This document shows, piece after piece, positions 1-9,420 of a DNA stretch of 64,000 nt. Position numbers and translations under genes: made by a program. The stretch lies in assembly GCA_022649165.1 (NCBI GenBank), contig JALCNR010000009.1, positions 41,373-105,372 of the forward strand. Direction: 5' to 3'. The stretch's first letter is position 1. Every line of letters begins with the position of its first letter. The notes below the pieces were generated by a model. The model searched no databases, was not told where the DNA came from, and saw nothing but the letters and a program-made list of their open reading frames with translations. This stretch comes from Actinomyces sp. Its GTDB lineage: Bacteria; Actinomycetota; Actinomycetes; Actinomycetales; Actinomycetaceae.

Positions 1-941
1 AGTCGATCCTCGAGGCCTCGGGCATCGACTCCTCGAAGCTGCCCGACCTCGTCGCGCCGGGATCCAGCGTGGAGGGAGGGCTCCGCCGCAGCATGGCCCG
101 CCCCGTCAACCTCCCCGAGGGCCTCCCCGTCATCGTCTGCGGCGGCGACCAGCAGTGCGCCGCCCTCGCGCTCAACGTCTTCTCGGCCGGCCACGCCGAG
201 GCGAACACCGGGACGGGCACGTTCACGATCGCCCACTCGGAGCGCCCCGCCCACCACGCGGAGGCGAAGATCCTGTGCAGCGCGTCCGCCGTGCCCGGCA
301 AGTGGATCCTCGAGGCCGGCGTCTTCAACACCGGCGCGATCTACCGGTGGCTTCGGGGCCACTACGGCGGGCCGGCCGCGATCGGCTACCCGCAGATGGA
401 CGCCCTGGCCGCGGAGTCCCCGATCGGCGCCAACGGAGTCGTCCTGCTCCCGCACTTCGAGGGCTCGGCGGCTCCGAACTGGAACGACCTGGCCAAGGGC
501 GTGCTCTTCAACCTCTCGATCGGCACGTCCCGCGGCGACATCTGCCGGGCCGTCCTTGAGGGAATCAGCCTGGAGATCGCCGAGAACCTTGAGATCATCG
601 AGGGGGCCGCAGGCCCCGTCGACGAGCTGACCGTCGCCGGCGGCATGTCGACGTCGCCGGTGTTCAACCAGATCCAGGCCGACGCGACGGGGCACGCGGT
701 CATCCGGTACGAGAACCCGGAGGCGACCTCCCTGGGCGCGGTGATGTCGTCCCTGGTGTCCCTGGGGGCCGTCGGCACCTACGAGGAGGCGTTCCGTACC
801 GTCTGCCCGGGAGAGGGCGCCCGGTTCGTCCCGGATGCCCACGCCCACCAGACCTATCGGGAGATCCTCGACAGGAGGCGCGTCCTCTATACGGCGCTGG
901 ACCGGGGAGGGGTCTACGAGCGCTTCGCCCCGGCCCTGTGA
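1..941 (+). CDS. FGGY-family carbohydrate kinase, C-terminal part (5' end outside the window)
   Basis: The reading frame is open from the first bases of the window, so this is the C-terminal part of a longer protein (FGGY kinases are usually about 480-520 residues; about 312 are visible). The visible part has the second actin-like ATPase domain of sugar kinases: GGDQQ near the start, an N-TGTGTF phosphate-binding stretch, LPHFEGSAAPNWN, and the adenosine-site segment TVAGGMSTSPVFNQ. These proteins phosphorylate a sugar or polyol with ATP in the cytoplasm. The substrate cannot be told from this half. A DeoR-type regulator gene follows 75 bases downstream on the same strand, a common pairing for sugar-use operons. 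The family is sure; the specificity is open. Confidence 0.85.
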   Translation, partial: SILEASGIDSSKLPDLVAPGSSVEGGLRRSMARPVNLPEGLPVIVCGGDQQCAALALNVFSAGHAEANTGTGTFTIAHSERPAHHAEAKILCSASAVPGKWILEAGVFNTGAIYRWLRGHYGGPAAIGYPQMDALAAESPIGANGVVLLPHFEGSAAPNWNDLAKGVLFNLSIGTSRGDICRAVLEGISLEIAENLEIIEGAAGPVDELTVAGGMSTSPVFNQIQADATGHAVIRYENPEATSLGAVMSSLVSLGAVGTYEEAFRTVCPGEGARFVPDAHAHQTYREILDRRRVLYTALDRGGVYERFAPAL

Positions 942-1016
942 GCGCCGGGCCCGACCTCGATGATCTAGATTTGGGGCGATGCCCCCAGACATGTCTGTCC
1001 CAGGATGAGGTCGAGA

Positions 1017-1835
1017 ATGCCAGTCGAGAACGCTCCGCGTGCCTCCTCCCAGCGCACGAGCAGGAAGACGAAGGAACGCCGCGCGTCGATGGCGGCGTGG
1101 CTGCGTGAACGTGGGGGAAGCGCCTCGGTCGCGGACCTCACCGAGGAGTTCGGCGTCTCGGAGGCGACGATCAGGCGCGACCTGCGCACCCTGGAGGGGT
1201 CTGGGGAACTCCTCAGGGTCTTCGGCGGGGCCGCCGCGTCGCGGCCGGTCGAGTTCGGGTGGAGGGAGAAGGGCGCGACCCATGCGGCGGCGAAGCAACG
1301 CATCGGGGACTTCGCGGCCGAGAACCTGGTGAGCGACGGCGACACGGTCTACATCGACGCCGGCACGACGCCCGCGGCGGTCGCCCGGGCGCTGAGCGGG
1401 CGGCGAGACCTCACGGTGGTGGTCGGCGGGCTGGCCGCGCTGCTCGAACTCGCCGAGGGGGAGCCCAAGGTGATCGTCCTCGGCGGCGTCCTGCGTCGCC
1501 GGAGCGCGAGCTTCCTGGGCGCGCAGGCCGACTCCGTGCTCGACCACCTCACCCCGGACGTCTCGTTCCTGGGAACGGAGTTCCTCGACGGGGTCAGGGG
1601 GGCGAACTACCCCGAACTCGAGCAGGCGATGTTCAAGAGCCGGATCCTCCAGCGCTCGCGGCGCAGCTGGATCGTCGTCGACGAGTCGAAGTTCCGTGCG
1701 GAGCAGACCTTCGCGAACTGGGTGCCGGTCGTCCCCCCCGCCGGCGTCGTGACGGAGGTCCCGCACCGCGCGGCGACGCGGGCGGCGATCGACCAGCTGC
1801 GGGCCGCGGGGTGCCTCGTGCACCTCGCCGGCTGA
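1017..1835 (+). CDS. DeoR/GlpR-family transcriptional regulator
   Basis: This 272-residue cytoplasmic repressor-type protein has an N-terminal winged helix (SVADLTEEFGVSEATIRRDL, about residues 33-52) and a C-terminal DeoR sugar-phosphate sensor domain (DTVYIDAGTT, VVVGG, FLGTEFLDGV, VVDESKF). The family senses phosphorylated sugars and represses nearby uptake and kinase genes, so the FGGY kinase gene just upstream is the obvious target. I chose the ATG at 1017 because GAGG lies six bases upstream; an in-frame ATG at 1005 is the alternative. The gap before it holds a perfect 10-base palindrome, AGACATGTCT (987-996), which could be an operator. Its ligand is unknown. Confidence 0.88.
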   Translation: MPVENAPRASSQRTSRKTKERRASMAAWLRERGGSASVADLTEEFGVSEATIRRDLRTLEGSGELLRVFGGAAASRPVEFGWREKGATHAAAKQRIGDFAAENLVSDGDTVYIDAGTTPAAVARALSGRRDLTVVVGGLAALLELAEGEPKVIVLGGVLRRRSASFLGAQADSVLDHLTPDVSFLGTEFLDGVRGANYPELEQAMFKSRILQRSRRSWIVVDESKFRAEQTFANWVPVVPPAGVVTEVPHRAATRAAIDQLRAAGCLVHLAG

Positions 1836-1850
1836 GAGAGGGCCGGGGTC

Positions 1851-1876
1851 CTCGGCGGGCGCCGGCGCCCGCCGAG
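1851..1876. terminator. Perfect inverted repeat between convergent genes
   Basis: A 26-base perfect palindrome with half-site CTCGGCGGGCGCC lies between the stop codons of the DeoR gene (+) and upp (-). It could form a very stable G+C hairpin in either transcript. It has no T-run, so it would be a non-classical bidirectional terminator. The role is inferred from position and symmetry. Confidence 0.6.
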
Positions 1877-1885
1877 GGTGTCCGG

Positions 1886-2524
1886 CTACTTGACGATGCC
1901 GTACAGGCGGTCGCCAGCGTCGCCCAGGCCGGGGACGATGTAGTTGCGCTCGTTGAGCTCGGGGTCCACCGCTGCGACGACGATGGTGACGTTGGCGCGA
2001 TGGCCGACGGCCTCCTCGACCGCGGTGAGCCCGGGTGCGGCCGCCACCAGGGACACGACGGTCACGTCGCGTGCCCCCATGCCCAGCAGGAACTCCACGG
2101 CGGTGATGATCGTGCTCCCCGTGGCGAGCATCGGGTCCAGGATGAAGCACTGGCGGTCGGCGAGGTTCTCGGGCAGCCGGTTGGCGTAGGTCGTGATCTT
2201 GAGCGTGTCGTCGTCGCGCTGCATCCCGAGGAAGCCGACCTCGGCGGTGGGCAGGAGCTCCGTCATGCCGTCGAGCATCCCCAGGCCGGCGCGCAGGATC
2301 GGGACCACGACCGGACGGGGCCCCGCCAGCGTGCGTCCCTGTGCGGTGGCGATCGGGGTCTCGATCGTGACAGGCTCCACGGTGACGGTGCGGGTCGCCT
2401 CATAGGCCAGGAGAGTCATCAACTCGCTGACGATCGCGCGGAAGGTCGCCGAATTGGTGCGCCGGTCCCTGAGGACGGACAATTTGTGGGCGATGAGCGG
2501 GTGGTCCGGCACGATGATCTCCAT
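1886..2524 (-). CDS. upp: Uracil phosphoribosyltransferase
   Basis: Converts uracil plus PRPP to UMP in pyrimidine salvage; cytoplasmic, usually GTP-activated. The 212 residues match the usual family length. Visible marks are the N-terminal [34 protein letters not shown], the PRPP loop [11 protein letters not shown], and the C-terminal GDAGDRLYG uracil-binding segment. The start ATG is preceded by TACGAT and six bases, so the mRNA is probably leaderless. The gene is alone on its strand, convergent with the DeoR gene and divergent from the GH13 gene. Confidence 0.97.
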   Translation of the reverse strand: MEIIVPDHPLIAHKLSVLRDRRTNSATFRAIVSELMTLLAYEATRTVTVEPVTIETPIATAQGRTLAGPRPVVVPILRAGLGMLDGMTELLPTAEVGFLGMQRDDDTLKITTYANRLPENLADRQCFILDPMLATGSTIITAVEFLLGMGARDVTVVSLVAAAPGLTAVEEAVGHRANVTIVVAAVDPELNERNYIVPGLGDAGDRLYGIVK

Positions 2525-2530
2525 GCCGCC

Positions 2531-2536
2531 ATCGTA
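2531..2536 (-). promoter_or_regulatory. -10 box of upp (leaderless type)
   Basis: Read on the minus strand this is TACGAT, followed by six bases and the upp ATG at 2524. Transcription would start at or within a base of the start codon. The same geometry recurs at other genes in the window. Confidence 0.6.
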
Positions 2537-2606
2537 TCAGCGGGCGTCTGGCCGGATTCCGGGGTCGGGGCCTGGACATGCGGAGCGTCTGAGGAGAGGA
2601 CGGATC

Positions 2607-3878
2607 GTGGAGGCTGACGGGATCCCCGGGGCGATGCGCCATGCGATCTGGTGGCACCTGTATCCACTGGGGTTCACGGGCGCCCCGTCGGCGATGGACC
2701 CGGGGGCACCTCCCGCCCACCGCCTGGGCCGGGTTGAGGCCTGGCTGGACCACGCGCGATCGCTGGGGGTCAACGGCATCCAGCTGGGCCCCGTCTTCCG
2801 ATCGGCCACCCACGGATACGACACGCTCGACCACTTCCGCGTGGATCCCCGCCTGGGGGACCAGGCGGACTTCTCGCATCTGGTCGACCAGTGCCACCGG
2901 CGCGGAATGCGCGTGATGTGCGACGGGGTGTTCAACCACATCTCGCGGGACCATCCGCTGGCGCGCCGCGCCCGCTGCGAGGGACCCGACTCCGACGCCG
3001 GACGCATGATCGCGTGGGATGCCGGGGCGTCCGGGGGGCCGCGGCCCCGGGTGTTCGAGGGCCATGACATCCTCGTCGAACTCGACCACTCGAGCCCGGC
3101 GGTCGTCGGCCTGGTCGCGCGGGTCATGGAGCACTGGTGCTCCCTCGGTGTCGACGCCTGGCGGATGGATGCCGCCTATGCGGTCCCCCCCTCGTTCTGG
3201 GCGCGGGTCCTCCAACGGGTGCGCGGCCGGTTCCCGCGGGTCCTGACGATCGGCGAGGTCATCCATGGCGACTACGCGGCCATCGTGGAGGAGTCCACCC
3301 TTGACTCCGTCACCCAGTACGAGCTGTGGAAGGCCATCTGGAGCTCCATCGAGTCGCGGAACCTGTTCGAGCTGGACTGGGCGTTCCAACGGCACAACGC
3401 CTTCCTGGGCTCTTTCGTCCCCACGACCTTCGTGGGCAATCACGATGTCACGCGCATCGCCTCCCGGGTGGGCGGCGAGGGCGCCGCCGTCGCCGCGGCG
3501 ATCCTCCTGGCGTCGGGCGGGATGCCGGTGATCTACGCGGGCGACGAGCTGGCGATGACCGGCGTCAAGGAGGATCGCCCCGGGGGCGACGACGCCGTGC
3601 GGCCCGAGTTCCCCGACCGCCCGGCGGCGATGCCCCCCGACGCGCAGGGGGCCCGCATGATGCGCCGCTACCAGGACATGGTCGGTCTGCGACGACGCCA
3701 CCCGTGGCTCGTCCGCGCCGCGACGGTCTCCCGTGAGCTCGCCAACGAGCACGCCGTATGGGAGGTTTCGGGGCCCGGGGAGGGGCAGCGTCTTCTCCTC
3801 GAGGTCGACCTCGGCGGGCCAGAGCCCCGGGCCCGCGTGCGCGACGCGGGCGGGGTCCTCTTCGACACCGCGCGCTGA
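2607..3878 (+). CDS. GH13 alpha-amylase-family glycosidase
   Basis: A 423-residue single-domain glycoside hydrolase of the alpha-amylase clan. It has the (beta/alpha)8 hallmarks in order: early [24 protein letters not shown] (region I), the nucleophile segment DAWRMDAAY (region II), the acid/base segment TIGEVIHGD (region III) and [10 protein letters not shown] (region IV). It has no signal peptide, so it probably acts in the cytoplasm on alpha-glucans or maltooligosaccharides; the exact specificity is not readable. The GTG at 2607 was chosen because GAGGAGAGGA ends seven bases before it; frame-open sequence further upstream overlaps upp and looks non-coding. It carries a 15-base string, GGGGGCACCTCCCGC (2702-2716), also found in the IS630 remnant. 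Confidence 0.85.
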   Translation: MEADGIPGAMRHAIWWHLYPLGFTGAPSAMDPGAPPAHRLGRVEAWLDHARSLGVNGIQLGPVFRSATHGYDTLDHFRVDPRLGDQADFSHLVDQCHRRGMRVMCDGVFNHISRDHPLARRARCEGPDSDAGRMIAWDAGASGGPRPRVFEGHDILVELDHSSPAVVGLVARVMEHWCSLGVDAWRMDAAYAVPPSFWARVLQRVRGRFPRVLTIGEVIHGDYAAIVEESTLDSVTQYELWKAIWSSIESRNLFELDWAFQRHNAFLGSFVPTTFVGNHDVTRIASRVGGEGAAVAAAILLASGGMPVIYAGDELAMTGVKEDRPGGDDAVRPEFPDRPAAMPPDAQGARMMRRYQDMVGLRRRHPWLVRAATVSRELANEHAVWEVSGPGEGQRLLLEVDLGGPEPRARVRDAGGVLFDTAR

Positions 3879-3994
3879 GCGCGCATGTGCCGCCGCGGCC
3901 CGACAGCGTCGGCCGCCGCCGTCGGGGCGCCCCCCGGGTTCGGCGACGAGGCGCACGCCACCGCCCCTGCCCGGGCGGGGGACGGGCCTCGGGG

Positions 3995-4000
3995 GATAAT
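3995..4000 (+). promoter_or_regulatory. -10 box of ispG (leaderless type)
   Basis: GATAAT lies six bases before the GTG at 4007, placing the expected transcription start on the first base of the start codon. There is no Shine-Dalgarno sequence. Confidence 0.6.
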
Positions 4001-4006
4001 GGGTGC

Positions 4007-5167
4007 GTGAGTGCACCTGTGTCGCTTGGAATGCCGACCGTCAAGGAACCGCCGTTCCCGCGGAAGAGGACCCGCCGCATCATGGTGGGCGACGTGCCCG
4101 TGGGGGGCGGAGCCCCCGTGTCCGTCCAGTCGATGACCACGACGAAGACCCATGACATCGGCGCGACCCTCCAGCAGATCGCGGAGCTGACCGCCGCCGG
4201 CTGCGACATCGTGCGCGTGGCCTGCCCCACCGACAAGGACGCGGAGGCGCTGCCGGTCATCGCCCGGCAGTCGACGATCCCCGTCATCGCGGACATCCAC
4301 TTCCAGCCCCGGTACGTCTTCCAGGCGATCGAGGCCGGGTGCGGCGCGGTGCGCGTCAACCCGGGCAACATCCGCAGGTTCGACGACCAGATCGAGGACA
4401 TCACCAAGGCCGCCCGCGACCACGGCACGTCCCTGCGCATCGGCGTCAACGCCGGATCCCTGGACAGGCGCATGTACCAGAAGTTCGGCGGGCCCACCGC
4501 CGAGGCCCTGGTCGAGTCCGCTGTCTGGGAGGCCTCCCTGTTCGAGCAGTACGACTTCCACGACTTCAAGATCTCCGTCAAGCACCACGACGTTCCGACG
4601 ATGATCAAGGCCTACGAGCTCCTCTCCGAGAGGGGGGACTGGCCTCTCCACCTCGGGGTCACCGAGGCCGGGCCGGCCTTCCAGGGGACCATCAAGTCCG
4701 CGACCGCCTTCGGGGCGCTGCTGCGGAGCGGCATCGGGGACACGATCCGCGTGTCCCTGTCCGCCCCGCCCGTGGAGGAGGTCAAGGTCGGCATCCAGAT
4801 CCTGCGGTCGCTGGGCCTGCGCGAGCGGAGCCTGGAGATCGTGTCCTGCCCCTCGTGCGGGCGCGCCCAGGTCGACGTCTACACGCTCGCCGAGAACGTC
4901 ACCGAGGGCCTCAAGGACCTCACGGTTCCCCTGCGCGTGGCCGTCATGGGTTGCGTCGTCAACGGGCCCGGCGAGGCGCGCGAGGCCGACCTCGGCGTGG
5001 CCTCCGGCAACGGCAAGGGGCAGATCTTCATCCGGGGCGAGGTCGTCGACACGGTCCCGGAGGACCAGATCGTGGAGACCCTCATCCGCCGCGCCAACCT
5101 GCTGGCCGAGGAGATGGGCCTGGAGGCCGGCGACGGCCAGGTCGAGGTCGTCCCCGCCGTCGGCTGA
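4007..5167 (+). CDS. ispG: 4-hydroxy-3-methylbut-2-en-1-yl diphosphate synthase (flavodoxin)
   Basis: Penultimate step of the methylerythritol-phosphate route: reduces the cyclic diphosphate MEcPP to HMBPP with a [4Fe-4S] cluster. The 386-residue protein is of normal bacterial length. It has the N-terminal TIM-barrel motifs ([35 protein letters not shown]) and the C-terminal cluster cysteines in [12 protein letters not shown] and [12 protein letters not shown]. The GTG at 4007 was chosen because GATAAT sits six bases before it and the N-terminus fits the family. It stands alone with its own promoter and is followed 58 bases later by an exported SRPBCC gene. Confidence 0.97.
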   Translation: MSAPVSLGMPTVKEPPFPRKRTRRIMVGDVPVGGGAPVSVQSMTTTKTHDIGATLQQIAELTAAGCDIVRVACPTDKDAEALPVIARQSTIPVIADIHFQPRYVFQAIEAGCGAVRVNPGNIRRFDDQIEDITKAARDHGTSLRIGVNAGSLDRRMYQKFGGPTAEALVESAVWEASLFEQYDFHDFKISVKHHDVPTMIKAYELLSERGDWPLHLGVTEAGPAFQGTIKSATAFGALLRSGIGDTIRVSLSAPPVEEVKVGIQILRSLGLRERSLEIVSCPSCGRAQVDVYTLAENVTEGLKDLTVPLRVAVMGCVVNGPGEAREADLGVASGNGKGQIFIRGEVVDTVPEDQIVETLIRRANLLAEEMGLEAGDGQVEVVPAVG

Positions 5168-5225
5168 TCCCCTCCCGCCGCCGGCGCCGCCGGGCGGTGC
5201 CGCCCCGTCCCCTGGAAGGAACCAC

Positions 5226-5855
5226 ATGCGACGCTCCACCCCCTTCGTCTTGGCCGGGGCCGCGGCCGCCGGGCTGCTGTCCGCGGGCTTCCCGGCGCGC
5301 ACCGGCCTCACGCGCTCCGAGGCCGCGGTGTCCCTGCCGGGCGACCTCCTGGTGCCCACGGCCACGATCGTCGCGGACCGCGCCGTCCGGATCGGGGCGG
5401 GCGCCGACGCGGTGTGGCCGTGGCTCACCCAGATCGGCCAGGACCGGGGCGGGTTCTACTCGTGGACGCCGGTCGAGAACGCGCTCGGCTGCGAGATCGA
5501 GGACGCGCGCGATCTGCGCCCCGAGTGGTCCGAGCGCGAGGTCGGCGACGAGGTCTCGCTGGCGCCCGGGATGACGCTGCGCGTGGCCGTGTCGTCTCCC
5601 GGACGCGCCCTGGTCCTCACCTCCGAGGGCGGGCGGGTCCCCGAGGAGTCGGCGGGCTCGGCCTCGATGCGTTTCGCGTTCACCTGGGCATTCGTCCTCA
5701 TCGACGAGGGCGGCGCCTGCGTGCTGCATGTCCGTGAGCGCTATCGTCCGGACAACCGGTCGGCCGACCTGATGATCCGCGCGGTCCTGGCCGCGTCCGC
5801 CGTGATGACCGTCCGGATGCTGCGCACGATCAGGAGGCTCGCCGAGGGGCGCTGA
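5226..5855 (+). CDS. SRPBCC-like protein with N-terminal signal or anchor
   Basis: A 209-residue protein. Residues 1-25 form a positively charged, alanine/leucine-rich signal-like segment, so it is probably exported or membrane anchored. The rest has the START/SRPBCC helix-grip pattern, with the characteristic [18 protein letters not shown] and a strand-rich middle ending in a long C-terminal helix. These proteins bind hydrophobic ligands; no catalytic residues can be assigned. The start is supported by GGAAGGA eight bases upstream. It lies between ispG and proS on the same strand with short gaps. The function is unknown. Confidence 0.7.
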   Translation: MRRSTPFVLAGAAAAGLLSAGFPARTGLTRSEAAVSLPGDLLVPTATIVADRAVRIGAGADAVWPWLTQIGQDRGGFYSWTPVENALGCEIEDARDLRPEWSEREVGDEVSLAPGMTLRVAVSSPGRALVLTSEGGRVPEESAGSASMRFAFTWAFVLIDEGGACVLHVRERYRPDNRSADLMIRAVLAASAVMTVRMLRTIRRLAEGR

Positions 5856-5887
5856 GCGGCTGCGGGCGCCGGGCCCCCGGGACCGAC

Positions 5888-5893
5888 TATCCT
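5888..5893 (+). promoter_or_regulatory. -10 box of proS (leaderless type)
   Basis: TATCCT is followed by six bases and the GTG start of proS at 5900. No ribosome-binding sequence is present between them. Confidence 0.65.
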
Positions 5894-5899
5894 CGAGGG

Positions 5900-7741
5900 G
5901 TGCTGAAAACACTCTCCTCCTACTTCGTGCGCACGCTGCGCGAGGACCCCGCCGATGCCGAGGTCCGATCCCACAGGCTCCTGGTCCGGGCGGGCTACAT
6001 CCGCCGAACGGCCCCCGGCATCTACACGTGGCTGCCGCTGGGGCTGCGTGTCCTGCGCAAGGTGGAGGCCGTCGTACGCGAGGAGATGGAACGCATGGGC
6101 GGCCAGGAGGTCCTCTTCCCGGCCCTGCTGCCGTCCGACCCGTACAAGGCGACGGACCGCTGGGACGAGTACGGGCCCACGCTGTTCAAGCTCCAGGACC
6201 GCAAGAAGGCAGACTATCTCCTGGCGCCGACCCATGAGGAGATGTTCACGCTCCTCGTCAAGGACCTGTACTCCTCCTACAAAGACCTCCCGCTCACCCT
6301 CTTCCAGATCCAGACGAAGTACCGCGACGAGGCGCGTCCGCGCGCCGGGCTGATCCGCGGGCGCGAGTTCGTGATGAAGGACGCCTACAGCTTCGACCTG
6401 GACGAGGAGGGGCTGGCCGCGTCCTACGACGCCGAGCGCGCCGCCTACCAGGCGATCTTCACGCGCTTGGGCCTCGAGTACGTCATCGTCACCGCGATGT
6501 CGGGTCCGATGGGGGGGTCGCGTTCGGAGGAGTTCCTCCACCCCAGCCCCATCGGGGAGGACACCTTCGTGCGCTCGCCCGGCGGGTACGCGGCGAATGC
6601 GGAGGCCGTGACGACGCCCGTCCCCGAGCCGCTGCCGATCCACGGGCTGCCCGAGGCGGTGGTCCTCGACACCCCGGACTCGACGACGATCGCCACGCTG
6701 GTCGACCGCGCCAACGAGCTGCACCCCCGAGCCGACCGGCCGTGGAGGGCCTCGGACACGTTGAAGAACGTCGTCGTCGCGTTGACCCATCCCCACGGGG
6801 AACGTGAGCTGCTGGTCGTCGGCGTGCCCGGCGACCGCGAGGTCGACATGCGGCGCCTGGAGGCGGCCGTCTCCCCGGCCGAGGTCGAGATGGCCACGCC
6901 CGAGGACCTGTCCGCCCACCCCGAGCTCGTCCCGGGCTACATCGGCCCGCAGGCCGTCGGCCCGAACTCGCCGGAGCGCACGACGGACGAGGACGGGAGC
7001 CCGGCCGGTTCGATCCGCTACCTCCTCGATCCGCGCGTCGTCGACGGCACCGCCTGGATCACGGGTGCCAACGCCGTCGACCGGCATGTCTTCTGGCTGG
7101 TCAAGGGCCGGGATTTCGAGGCTGACGGCACCGTCGAGGCCGCGGAGGTCCGCGAGGGGGATCCCGCCCCCGACGGGTCGGGTCCGCTCCACCTGGAGCG
7201 CGGCATCGAGATCGGCCATATCTTCCAGCTCGGCCGCAAGTACGCGAAGGCCCTCGGGCTCACGGTGCTCGACCAGGACGGCAAGTCCCGCGTCGTCACG
7301 ATGGGCTCCTACGGCATCGGCATCTCGCGCGTGCTCTCGGCTCTGGCGGAGTCCACGAGCGACGACAGGGGGCTCGCCTGGCCCGCCGGCGTCGCGCCCT
7401 TCGACGTGCATGTCGTCGCCACCGGCAAGTCGGGCGATGTCTTCGAGGCGGCTGCCGGTCTGGCCCGCCGACTGGACGCCGCGGGTCTCGACGTCCTGTT
7501 CGACGACCGGCCGAAGGTGTCGGCCGGAGTGAAGTTCGCCGACGCGGAGCTGATCGGCATCCCGATCACCGTCGTCGTCGGGCGCGGTCTCGCCTCCGGC
7601 GTGGTGGAGGTCCGCACCCGCGCGACCGGGGAACGCGAGGAGGTCCCCGTCTCCGAGGCGGCAGACCGCATCCGGGCGCTCCACGCCGACCTGCTCCGGG
7701 CGTCCGGCGCGCTCGCGGCCGGGACCACGAAGGAGGCGTAA
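5900..7741 (+). CDS. proS: Prolyl-tRNA synthetase, bacterial type with editing insertion
   Basis: Charges tRNA-Pro with proline in the cytoplasm. The 613 residues match the bacterial-type family. Class II motifs are visible: motif 2 around [19 protein letters not shown] and motif 3 in GSYGIGISR. Between them lies a roughly 170-residue YbaK-like insertion (about residues 225-400) that deacylates mischarged Ala-tRNA-Pro. The C-terminal anticodon-binding domain follows. The GTG start is set by TATCCT at 5888, which predicts a leaderless message. The peptide deformylase gene follows after four bases, so the two are co-transcribed. Confidence 0.97.
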   Translation: MLKTLSSYFVRTLREDPADAEVRSHRLLVRAGYIRRTAPGIYTWLPLGLRVLRKVEAVVREEMERMGGQEVLFPALLPSDPYKATDRWDEYGPTLFKLQDRKKADYLLAPTHEEMFTLLVKDLYSSYKDLPLTLFQIQTKYRDEARPRAGLIRGREFVMKDAYSFDLDEEGLAASYDAERAAYQAIFTRLGLEYVIVTAMSGPMGGSRSEEFLHPSPIGEDTFVRSPGGYAANAEAVTTPVPEPLPIHGLPEAVVLDTPDSTTIATLVDRANELHPRADRPWRASDTLKNVVVALTHPHGERELLVVGVPGDREVDMRRLEAAVSPAEVEMATPEDLSAHPELVPGYIGPQAVGPNSPERTTDEDGSPAGSIRYLLDPRVVDGTAWITGANAVDRHVFWLVKGRDFEADGTVEAAEVREGDPAPDGSGPLHLERGIEIGHIFQLGRKYAKALGLTVLDQDGKSRVVTMGSYGIGISRVLSALAESTSDDRGLAWPAGVAPFDVHVVATGKSGDVFEAAAGLARRLDAAGLDVLFDDRPKVSAGVKFADAELIGIPITVVVGRGLASGVVEVRTRATGEREEVPVSEAADRIRALHADLLRASGALAAGTTKEA

Positions 7742-7745
7742 CCCC

Positions 7746-8237
7746 ATGGCGATCCGTGATATCCGCATTATCGGCGACCCGATTCTGCGCACCCCCTGCG
7801 AGCCGGTCACCACGATCGACGACCACGTCAAGGCGCTGGTGGAGGACCTGCTGGAGACGGTCGACATGGACGGGCGGGCGGGGCTCGCCGCGAACCAGAT
7901 CGGCGTGGGACTGCAGGCGTTCTCGTGGAACATCGACGGCGAGCTCGGCTACGTCCTCAACCCGCGGCTCGTGGAGGTCTCCGATGACGAGTACCAGGAC
8001 GGCGAGGAGGGCTGTCTGTCCGTGCCCCAGCTGTGGTACCCGACGAAGCGCGGCTGGTACGCCCGGGTCGAGGGCATCGACCTCGATGGGAGGCCGGTCG
8101 TCGCGGAGGGGGAGGAACTCATGGGGCGCTGCCTCCAGCACGAGTACGACCATCTCCAGGGCATGATCTACATCGACCGGCTGGACCGGGCGACCCGCAA
8201 GAAGGCTCTGCGCGAGATCCGCCGACGGGGCATCTGA
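7746..8237 (+). CDS. def: Peptide deformylase
   Basis: Removes the formyl group from the N-terminal methionine of nascent proteins; a metal-dependent cytosolic enzyme. The 163 residues show all three family motifs: [10 protein letters not shown] (46-55), EEGCLS with metal ligand Cys90, and QHEYDH with His132, catalytic Glu133 and His136. It begins four bases after proS and forms a translation-related operon with it. Confidence 0.97.
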   Translation: MAIRDIRIIGDPILRTPCEPVTTIDDHVKALVEDLLETVDMDGRAGLAANQIGVGLQAFSWNIDGELGYVLNPRLVEVSDDEYQDGEEGCLSVPQLWYPTKRGWYARVEGIDLDGRPVVAEGEELMGRCLQHEYDHLQGMIYIDRLDRATRKKALREIRRRGI

Positions 8238-8369
8238 CGCGGGGCTCCGGGCGACGCGGACTGGCGCTCGCGCCCGTGCCCGGGCATACTGGGGATGACG
8301 CCACGAATCATGGTGACCGGGTTGTGAGGACGTAGGGGAAGACGCTCCTCAACCGAACCGGAGGTCACG

Positions 8370-8870
8370 ATGAGAGGGACATACACCCGTGGTGTGCTTT
8401 TCGTGCACTCGACGCCCCCCGCGCTGTGCCCGCACATCGAGTGGGCGGTGGGCACGGCGCTCGGCCAGGAGGTCCACCTCCAGTGGACCGACCAACCTGC
8501 GGCGCCGGGCATGGTGCGCTCGGAGTTCTCGTGGGTGGGGGAGACGGGGTCGGGCGCTCGTCTCGCTTCCGCGCTGCGAGGCTGGGAGCATCTCCGCTAC
8601 GAGGTGACCGAGGAGCCCACCGGGCAGACTGACGGCGGCCGCTGGTCGCACACCCCCGAACTGGGGATCTTCCATGCCCAGATGGACTCCGTCGGCAACA
8701 CCGTCGTCCCGGAGGACCGCATCCGGGCCGCGCTGGAGGGGGCCGCCGGCGAGGCCTCCCTGCGCGAGCTCCTCGACCTCGCGCTGGGCCAGGCGTGGGA
8801 CGACGAGCTGGAGCCCTTCCGCTACGCCGGAGCCGGGGCGCCGGTGCGTTGGCTGCACCGGGTCGGCTGA
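8370..8870 (+). CDS. DUF3145 family protein
   Basis: A 166-residue soluble protein of an actinobacteria-specific family with no known function. The signature start is visible (TRGVLFVHSTPPALCPHIEWAVG), as are a tryptophan-rich middle and the ELLDLALGQAWDDELEPFRYAG stretch. GGAGG five bases before the ATG fixes the start. As I recall, the family usually sits beside fatty-acid synthase II genes in actinobacteria; here it is followed by an acyl-carrier-protein-like gene and then aceE, which fits a remnant of that arrangement. The recalled context is not checked. Confidence 0.85.
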   Translation: MRGTYTRGVLFVHSTPPALCPHIEWAVGTALGQEVHLQWTDQPAAPGMVRSEFSWVGETGSGARLASALRGWEHLRYEVTEEPTGQTDGGRWSHTPELGIFHAQMDSVGNTVVPEDRIRAALEGAAGEASLRELLDLALGQAWDDELEPFRYAGAGAPVRWLHRVG

Positions 8871-8880
8871 TCCCGCCCGA

Positions 8881-8886
8881 TAGGCT
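8881..8886 (+). promoter_or_regulatory. -10 box of the ACP-like gene (leaderless type)
   Basis: TAGGCT is followed by six bases and the ATG at 8893. It starts four bases after the preceding gene ends. Confidence 0.6.
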
Positions 8887-8892
8887 GGCCCC

Positions 8893-9288
8893 ATGGGAAC
8901 CATCGCGGAACTGCTGGGCATCGACCTCTCCGGTGAGGAGCCGTCGGAGCCCGCGGGGGCATCCGGCGACGAGGACGGCGCCGCCTCCGGGGAAGGGGAA
9001 GCCCCGGAGACGGCGGCCGTGGCCGCGTCGTCGGACCCCGTCGGCGAGGCGGTGATGGCCGCGGTGCTGGCGGAGGCGGCGCTGGATCCCGCCGACGCCC
9101 GTGCCGACCTCGCCCTGGACGGGCCGGAGCTGGACCTGGACCGCCTGGGGCGCTACAGCGTCGTCACCGCGATCGAACACGGTCTCGGAGTGCGCTTCCC
9201 GGACGCGGACGTGGAGGCCATGGGGACCCTCGGCGACCTGCTGGAGACAGCCCGGGCGCTCGCCGGGCACCCGGACGGGCGCCGGTGA
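8893..9288 (+). CDS. Acyl-carrier-protein-like protein lacking the phosphopantetheine serine
   Basis: A 131-residue acidic protein. Residues 1-48 are low-complexity (Gly, Glu, Ala, Ser); residues 49-125 align with the four-helix acyl carrier fold. The segment before helix II, where carriers have Asp-Ser-Leu, reads Asp83-Arg84-Leu85, followed by the typical helix II and the LGVRFPDAD turn. Without the serine it cannot carry the 4'-phosphopantetheine arm, so it is not a working carrier. It lies between a DUF3145 gene and aceE, where many actinobacteria have the fatty-acid synthase II cluster. I infer a relic or a repurposed carrier fold. It has its own leaderless-type promoter, so it is probably expressed. 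Confidence 0.65.
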   Translation: MGTIAELLGIDLSGEEPSEPAGASGDEDGAASGEGEAPETAAVAASSDPVGEAVMAAVLAEAALDPADARADLALDGPELDLDRLGRYSVVTAIEHGLGVRFPDADVEAMGTLGDLLETARALAGHPDGRR

Positions 9289-9420
9289 TCAGGGCCGTGC
9301 GGCCGGACAGGGGGCGGGCGGCAGTTCCGGCGGCGGAGGCCCGGGAGTCATCGGTGCGCATGGTCAGAGGGGAGCCGCCGACCACGCGCGCAGGGACGCC
9401 CTCGTTGTGCCGGGGGAGGA

